A DNA stretch of 64,000 nucleotides from Sistotremastrum niveocremeum HHB9708 (lineage: Eukaryota; Basidiomycota; Agaricomycetes; Sistotremastrales; Sistotremastraceae): positions 186,001 to 250,000 of the forward strand of contig KV419432.1 of NCBI GenBank assembly GCA_001630475.1. Direction: 5' to 3'. Below, piece after piece: positions 57,772-64,000 of this stretch. A program made the position numbers and the translations under genes. Each line of letters starts with the position of its first letter. The first letter of the stretch is position 1. Below the pieces are notes generated by a model. The model was not told the origin of the DNA. It worked only from the letters and a program-made list of their open reading frames with translations, and ran no database searches.

Positions 57772-60700
57772 ATGGAGTCAGCCATTTCTGCCGCAGGTTC
57801 TGCCTCAAATCTCAATGAACCGCTGGTTTCAAGATTCGACAGGCTCTTAGCCCTGATGGAAGTTCAGAATGGTCTCATCAAGGAACAGTCGAGAGCGCTG
57901 CTGGAGCAAAAAGTAGAACTTGCAGCTCAGCATCGTACCTTGAGAAAGCACACTACCATGCTGCAGTCAATTGAGAAAGATGCGACGAAAGGCGAGTGCT
58001 GTTTAGATTCAAGCTTTAGTAAGCCCGTCGTTAACCATACTGTAGATGACAGAGCGCACGAGGAAAGACAGTTGAAGGACGAACAAACCTGGGGTGCGCT
58101 AGATAAAGAGTCGTTGGCGAAGATCAAAGTGAAGGTCGAACAATGGAGAGACCTGATGAATGTTTCCTTGATCTTTGTAAGTGGCATATTCATCCAATAC
58201 GCATTTGACTCATTAGATGCAGATTGCGCTGTTCTTGACAGTGGTCACTGCGTTCATCTCACCGGTCATCGCCCTGTTCACGTCGCCAAATAGCGGCGGT
58301 TCAAAGAGTTCTTTACCGCCCAGATCTACTCAATTTGTAGCCTTATTTTATTATCTGGCCCTCATTGTTAGCGTAAGTCGGTTCTACCTATATACAGCAA
58401 TATCATTCAAAGAGCACTCGCAGATCCTCAATTCTGTCCTATGTGTCTTGGCCATCCAGTGGGCTCAACGGTTAATCGCGACTCCAACAGGCAAAACCAA
58501 CCTGGAGCGAGCGCTAGCTCGTGAAGCGCGGACTGCCCTCGCCGAAGGCTACATGATGCGCCTAATGGGAGTCCTCGTCTGGACCCTCCTCCTCTCAATT
58601 AGTTTCTTCGTGATCGGCTTCCTAATTCAGCTCTGGGAACTGGCGCTGTCACCCAACGGCCGAACGCCGATCTTGATCGTTGGTGGAGCTTTAGCCTCCG
58701 GAATGACATTGATTATCTTGGGCGTCATCGTTATCACGACCGTTCAGGCCGCCCTTCACTCCAACTCCCCCTTCGAAAGCCCGCTAAGCAATGCCATGCA
58801 GCCGTTGCTCAGGTGGTTTCATCGAAAAGCGCATCTTCTGATTAGCAACAAGACTGAGCAGCTCGAAGCAAAGGGAGACGGTCCTCCCCATGATGACGAC
58901 GATAGCGAGCGTAGCGTTCAGGATCCTGAGAGTATAGAGGACTTGATCCGATGGGAGGATCATGACAGCAAGGACTTGCAGATTAGAAAAGCCTATGCTC
59001 GCTTGGTTCTCAACACCACTGACACCGACATCCTCGAAAGAGCTGTTCCTTCATTCAAATTTTCCAGGTGGTATAATGCATCGGAACCCCCTTCTGCAAT
59101 CTTTTTGGCAGTGTACGACCGGTTCTTAGCGACGGATACATCTATCCGAGCCAAAGAGACAGTCTACAAGCAACTAGTATACTTCCAACAGTGGAACGGC
59201 TGGACACAGGCCAGTAGTTGGCCTCCTCTTACGGGGAGAACGTGGAGAACCGATCTGAAGGCCAACCAGTGGACTAGGTGGTGCAGAACTCAATTGCGAT
59301 TAGTTGTAGACCAACCTCGCGCGTCTCTCCGTGAATTTATTCCCGCTCTTTCGTTCTTTGCATCATTGGAGGAGAATAATCAAGATCTCAGAATAATCGA
59401 GCCGGAGTCTGACGTACAATGTGTTTCTCGCATCCTCTGTTCTTTTGAACGCGATGCCGAATCAGGATATCGGGAAGACGTCTTGCTCGCTGCCGTTGGA
59501 GAATGCAGACTTCTCCTGGAGAATGGAAATCTGGACGACCTTCATGCCATTCTTTCCAATGTCGATCACCTTTCTGTTCTCAAGTCACTGATTCGCGGTC
59601 CATGGGCACGGTGGTATAACGTTAAACCTTTGATCACCTTCATGACAAAGGGAAAGGAGCTAGAGATTCTGATTGCAATGTCCGACTTTTTCTCCGATCT
59701 CCCCGATATGAACGCATCTAGTGATGCTGACATGCCTCTTTCGGGGGACCCGCTGCTCATCGCCAGCTTCCTGGAGGAGCTGGTCGACAACCTGCCTGCG
59801 GATTTCACAATGCCCCCGCGGCTTGATTTATCTCCACTGCTCAGGCTCATTGATAAAAGCTCCCAATTTTGGCACCACTGCAATGTCTTAATTCGATGTC
59901 TGGAGTCTGGCGGATTTGATACCCTTTCTGATCTTCGTCCAGCCTCTGCGTTATGGCGACACTGTCGTGACGTCAGTCAAGGTTCGCATCTGCGTCGTGA
60001 CGATGGAACGGCAGCTATCGCGTTCTTTCAGCTTTACGAAGCGTGTTTCGTCCGTCAGTTTTTGGATATCTATATACTTTATTATATCTTGTTCACATAT
60101 CAGCCAGCTCTTCCCGGACTCTCGGACGAAGAATGCCAGGACCTTTCCGCCAACATACGTTCATCGATATGCAATCAAGACATTCGATCGACTCAGCAAC
60201 TCAAAAGACCACTCCTTGAACTACTGTATCTTACAGAAGAACAAAAGAAAATTGTCATCTCACAAATTCTCAATCATGGAAATGTGCCACGCCATCATTT
60301 CCTCGTATTTCTCATCGAGAAATCAAAGATGGAGTGGGATCAAATAAGCGAGCTCGTCGCATACATTACTCAAGATCACGAGATCGAGCTGTCGACGCTC
60401 GTGATGCCCATCTCTCTCGATGGTTGGTCACATGTAAACGTCAGCGTTGATCATCATCGCGCTGCATCTCTATTTCTTGATTTCCTCGCGCTCATAATAC
60501 CTTCGCTTCCGCCTCAATTCACGGCGCCTCGTGAATTTGACTTATCTAAAATCATTTGGGCAATAATTGTGTTCAAACCCGATCGACAGAGCTGGCGGAA
60601 ACACACTGACACCATCATGTTCTACCTGGATCATGGAGTATTCGGTCTTCTCGGTGACGAGTTAATCAACGGGGCAAGAGCTTTCTTCTTCCGGTGTCTT

Positions 60701-61125
60701 GGACCATCACCCCGAATGAGATCATGGGATCCGGCTGAACAGACCAGCGAATACGCCATCGAGCGCGCGAGATTCTATCTGAGAGTCATGGAGGATCGAG
60801 AGGCAGGTAAGGACCATCCCATGGCGGCTTGTCTATCTTTCACTGACCCGAAACCTTAGCTATCTGGGGCACACCTGCGGAAAGTAACGAGCCACCAGTT
60901 AACCGCACTCAACCCGATGCCGGTTCTCTCAGACCTCCAGGGCCTCCCCGTTCAAATGGTGATGATGCCAATTTCTCGCTTTTCCATCAACTTCGTCAAT
61001 TTTTTTCTCCGCGAGAGTGGCGCTCCGGAATGAGACGGTATAGGCCCGGAAATACAGATCTATCGCTCACCGCCGAGGACATCGAACTCGAAGTAAGACC
61101 AGTTACGAATCATGAAATCGCCTAG
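57772..61125 (+). CDS. DUF6535-type membrane protein, copy 11 (subfamily I)
   Basis: Model of 1,031 residues, six exons: 57772-57991, 58046-58176, 58223-58372, 58424-60053, 60108-60806 and 60860-61125. The N-terminus lacks the RS block (MESAISAAGSASNLNEPLVS) but keeps the coiled coil (RFDRLLALMEVQNGLI). The ATG was chosen because it lies just before the conserved helix; an upstream in-frame ATG at 57646 is less likely. Intron 1 (57992-58045) starts with GC instead of GT. Introns 1, 3 and 4 are multiples of three without stops, so long unspliced frames exist. Membrane helices and both C-terminal repeats are conserved. The tail is the longest of the family and keeps AEDIELEV. It ends 60 bases from the convergent small gene at 61186. 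Confidence 0.83.
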
Positions 61126-61185
61126 CTTCTCCTTCTGCTTCACGACAGCGCAATTCTTTCAAAGCCTCGCCGGCTCAAGTAATGC

Positions 61186-61769
61186 TCAGAGCCCACTATC
61201 CGTATTACCTATACTTAAAACTTCCTCTTCAGTCGTCGGAAGACGCGCTTTAGGAACTATAGAACTGAAAGTAGGAGAGAATTGATATGATTCCTCCTTT
61301 CTCCTTTTGAACGACCTTGATTGACTCTCGATCTGTGTCGCCTAGAAAGTTGTAAATCAGACATGGACGACGGATGCAGGACGTTTACTCACTACGTTCA
61401 ATGAAAGAGAATGAATCAAAAAGTCACGCAGACTCCGCCATCTATCCGGTGATGCTATAAACTCATCTAAGCTTTTGAAAAAGCCCGAGAAGCTGCGCAA
61501 CAAACTCTCCTCAGCATCCTTCACAGCTTTGCGTGGATACGGTGCGCGACGTAACTCAGAGCGCACTGGATGACGATCGCTCCTTCGAATTGATAAGATA
61601 AAATAGTCATGGATCGTGCGGGGTGTATCACATACATAGTATGGACGCTGTCCATGAGATCTTGCACGACATTCCTGACAATCAGCTGCCTATAGAGTTT
61701 AGCCTGCAATTGGGGGTTTTTGAGATGACCGAGTCTTCTCTCCAGCCTGGCACGCTCAGTCGGCGCCAT
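61186..61769 (-). CDS. Unrecognised small protein, paralogue 2
   Basis: Three exons: 61636-61769, 61393-61582 and 61186-61341, giving 159 residues. Paralogue of the gene at 50490-51060, with identical lengths of exons 1 and 2 and the same phases. Residues in common include ERARLERRLGHLKNP, LYRQLIV, HPVRSE, FIASPDRW and RLPTTEEEV near the C-terminus. Introns are 53 and 51 nt with GTATGT and GTGAGT donors. It is mostly helical and basic, with no signal peptide or clear membrane segment. It converges on DUF6535 copy 11. Together with paralogue 1 it brackets copies 10 and 11. Function unknown; not similar to any family I can name. Confidence 0.68.
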
Positions 61770-62503
61770 AAGTTGTCCAGGAGGACTTGTTGCTGATCAG
61801 GAGGAGCTTAACTCGCGAAAGTACAGGAAAAATATTAAATGAGTCACAAACTGGAGTCGAGCTTGAGTCAGTTCGGCTGCGAATCTCGTAGCCGAGCTGA
61901 TGAACTCCCAAGGGAAATTTGACTTGAGACAGTATATACTAGTATATAGGATCCATATCCTGGGATATGTTTCCTTGAGATTTCCATCCCATGGCCGGTG
62001 TGCTTTAACAGAAAGAAACTGAATCATCCTCCTCAGGCTGATTTGTTGGACGTCGGTGCGATGACCAGAAATTGCTTTCCACTGGCAGAGTTTCGACTCC
62101 GGTAAAAGGAGAAGTAAGGAATGTACATCAAAATAACCACTGAGATCAGGCTGTAAGGATTTCTCTGAATTTGATGAGATGAATATCCTCAATGCCACAG
62201 AAATTGGAACAAGTTCGAGTCAAACACAAGCGGCACGACTTCGGCTTGACGGCACAGAGCGGCTGATCGAAGGAATTGCCATTTCAAGGTAACCAATAGA
62301 AATTTGCTCCCGATCCGATCCCGAAAAGCTGCTGCACGGCCTGGAAAGAGCTCGAATTAAATAGACACAACACTCTAACCGTCTAACCCCACAAATAATA
62401 TACCCCCAATCCCCATCGTCGCCATCAACAGCCCCGCGCTCCCGCCATCCCCACCAAGCCAGCGACAAAAAAAAAGAAAAATCAATATCATTGACACATT
62501 GTA
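61770..62503. other. Intergenic region, small gene 2 to PDAT
   Basis: The part from about 61800 to 62330 is related to 51100-51750 (for example GTTCGAGTCAAACAC near 62211 and TTCGGCTGCGA near 61879). The rest is the 3' flank of the acyltransferase gene. Confidence 0.5.
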
Positions 62504-64000
62504 TCAATCCCACCGCATCCTAGCCGCATACTCCCTAATAGGACTAACGAATCTATCTTCGACTTCATGTCCTGCTCCCGTAGCGACTTTGACGATTATC
62601 TCGTTCGCGCCGTTGGAGCCTAGGATGTCGACGTGGTCTGAGGTGTTTGCTCCGCCTCGGGGTTCGGTTATTGAGGGTTGGTGAGGGAGCTGGGATACCC
62701 AGTTACGACCGAAGGAAGCGAAGGAAGGGAGGAAACGACGGATGAAGAGATGGATGGAATAAGGGGTGAGGTTGGGTGAGGTGATGGTACGATGGCACGA
62801 TTATTTATAGAAGGAAAGAATGAGTCAGGTCGGAAGTGATGGATGCAGAACGGAAAACGTACCTCGTGTGTTATTATCTTCACACCACCAGGATTCCACC
62901 TTCGCCTCTTCCACCCCTCCACACACATCCCTCCAAGACTGATCAAACTAACCGTTCCATCTCCCTACACACCCACCACACCACCAACCACCCACCATCA
63001 ACCCGTCAGCTCCCCTTAATATCAGAAGCAGAAGGAGGGACGCACCTCTCCCAGTTTAACACCATTCTTAACCTTCGGAACCTCCTTCTCATCCGTAAAC
63101 TCCGCATCTATCCATGCAGCTCTCGCAAGTGGTAAATCCAGAGGCGTACGTTCGGTACAGTCTGAGGAATTGGAGCATTGGGGAGAGGGTGTGTCGGGTG
63201 ATATTTCGTCGGGCTCGTAGGAGCCTCTTGCGTACCAGTATGATCTCTGTGATGTGAAAGACTGAGTCAACGGAGGCGGACGAGCGGACGAAGAGAGCAG
63301 ATGACAAGGTAGAGGAGAGGGGGGATGGGATGGGATGGGATGGGATGGAGGAAGGGAGGGAAGGGACGTACCTCAGTTTCTTTCCCATGCCCATAAACAC
63401 AATACAACTTCATACTCGGCGCATTCGGTAATCTAACTTCAAGCGGATTACTCCACTTCGTAGGATCTTGATCGTTGACTTTTAATTGCTCTTCGGAACG
63501 TTCGATTCCGTAGCTGTAGTTTGTTGCTAGCATTCTCTAGATGCGGTGTTAGTATTTTGTGAATTGAGTCGAGGCGGGGCGAGTCGGGGCGAAATGAGGA
63601 GGAAGGGAGGAGGGAGGAGCGAAGAAGACGAAGAAGGGAAGGAGGGAAGGAGGGAGGGAGGAGGGAGGAGGGAGGAAGGAAGAACATACCTGAAATGTCC
63701 CCGGCGTATGTTCCAAAATCCAATTACTAGCCTCATCAACCGTCAAATTCGCCGTCCTCTCCCCCATCCCATCTTCCCTCCCCTCCGCCACCGCCTTCGC
63801 ACCCCCATTCCCCTCCAACAAATGTCTAAAACTCAGAAATTTTCCATGCGTATGAATATGTCCCGGCAGATCATCAGGTGCGAATGATTCGTTGCCCCAT
63901 ATCGCTGAGCCGCCCTATCGTTCATCCTCATCAGCCATCGATGGTTTGATTGGGGAGAGGAGGGGGAGGGGAGTACCTTTATCCACATGCTGGCGCTGCC
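62504..64000 (-). CDS. LRO1: Phospholipid:diacylglycerol acyltransferase (LCAT family), C-terminal part
   Basis: Transfers an acyl group from a phospholipid to diacylglycerol to make triacylglycerol in the ER. Six exons inside the window, the first cut by the edge: 63977-64000, 63690-63914, 63372-63536, 63046-63246, 62863-62964 and 62504-62689, i.e. 300 C-terminal residues; every intron is phase 0. Family features: MWIKGGSAIWGNESFAPDD, the LPNAPSMKLYCVYGHGKETE block, RSYWYARG, GDGTVSLISLGGMCVEGWKR containing the catalytic Asp of GDGTV, WNPGGVKI, and a histidine in ATGAGHEVEDRFVSPIREYA near the end. The serine nucleophile part lies beyond the window. Introns contain simple repeats. Symbol follows the yeast orthologue. 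Confidence 0.92.
63322..63346 (+). repeat. GGGAT tandem repeat in a PDAT intron
   Basis: Five perfect GGGAT units within intron 63247-63371 of the acyltransferase gene. Confidence 0.85.
63596..63685 (+). repeat. GGGA/GGA-rich tract in a PDAT intron
   Basis: Nearly pure purine run on plus (pyrimidine on the coding strand) filling most of intron 63537-63689. Confidence 0.8.

Noticed and set aside
58217-60859. A single intronless 880-codon gene
   Set aside because: Sister copies have splice sites at the same places; the frame is open only because two introns are multiples of three.
63546-63887. Arginine/glutamate-rich open frame on plus
   Set aside because: Antisense to the acyltransferase exon and its purine-rich intron.

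Overview
The window looks like nuclear DNA of a filamentous basidiomycete, probably an Agaricomycete. Every gene I could model is broken by many short GT-AG introns of about 45-65 nt. The dominant gene family (DUF6535-type membrane proteins) is known, to my knowledge, essentially from Basidiomycota. The Helitron, the P450 and the MFS transporter also fit such a genome. All calls come from reading the sequence and checking that exon phases add up; no database search was run.

Layout. 0-14.1 kb: four minus-strand tandem copies of a DUF6535 gene (subfamily I), the first cut by the window edge. 15.0-16.7 kb: an MFS transporter (minus). 17.4-23.4 kb: a complete-looking Helitron (minus) whose Rep-helicase gene can be read as one 1,733-residue protein over seven exons. 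24.8-36.5 kb: three minus-strand copies of a second DUF6535 subfamily (II). 37.2-40.4 kb: one more subfamily I copy. 41.4-44.3 kb: one more subfamily II copy. 44.8-46.9 kb: a nine-exon cytochrome P450 (minus). 48.8-50.2 kb: a ten-exon glucosamine-6-phosphate deaminase (plus). 50.5-51.1 and 61.2-61.8 kb: two paralogues of an unrecognised small three-exon gene (minus). They bracket two plus-strand subfamily I copies (52.2-55.5 and 57.8-61.1 kb), which are separated by a 1.5 kb non-autonomous Mutator-like element. 62.5-64 kb: the 3' half of a phospholipid:diacylglycerol acyltransferase gene (minus).

The most interesting content is the eleven-member DUF6535 array. Both subfamilies share one plan: a variable N-terminus with a coiled coil, four membrane helices, a long helical C-terminal region with internal repeats, and a short disordered tail ending in a conserved peptide. 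Six of the seven subfamily I promoters carry a triple direct CGG repeat with exact 3 and 4 nt spacers, in the same orientation and at nearly the same distance from the start codon. That suggests one zinc-cluster regulator for the set. The seventh promoter is where the Mutator-like element has landed. Two subfamily I copies carry one frameshift each, as expected of birth-and-death evolution. What these proteins do is unknown; a surface or membrane recognition role is a hypothesis only.
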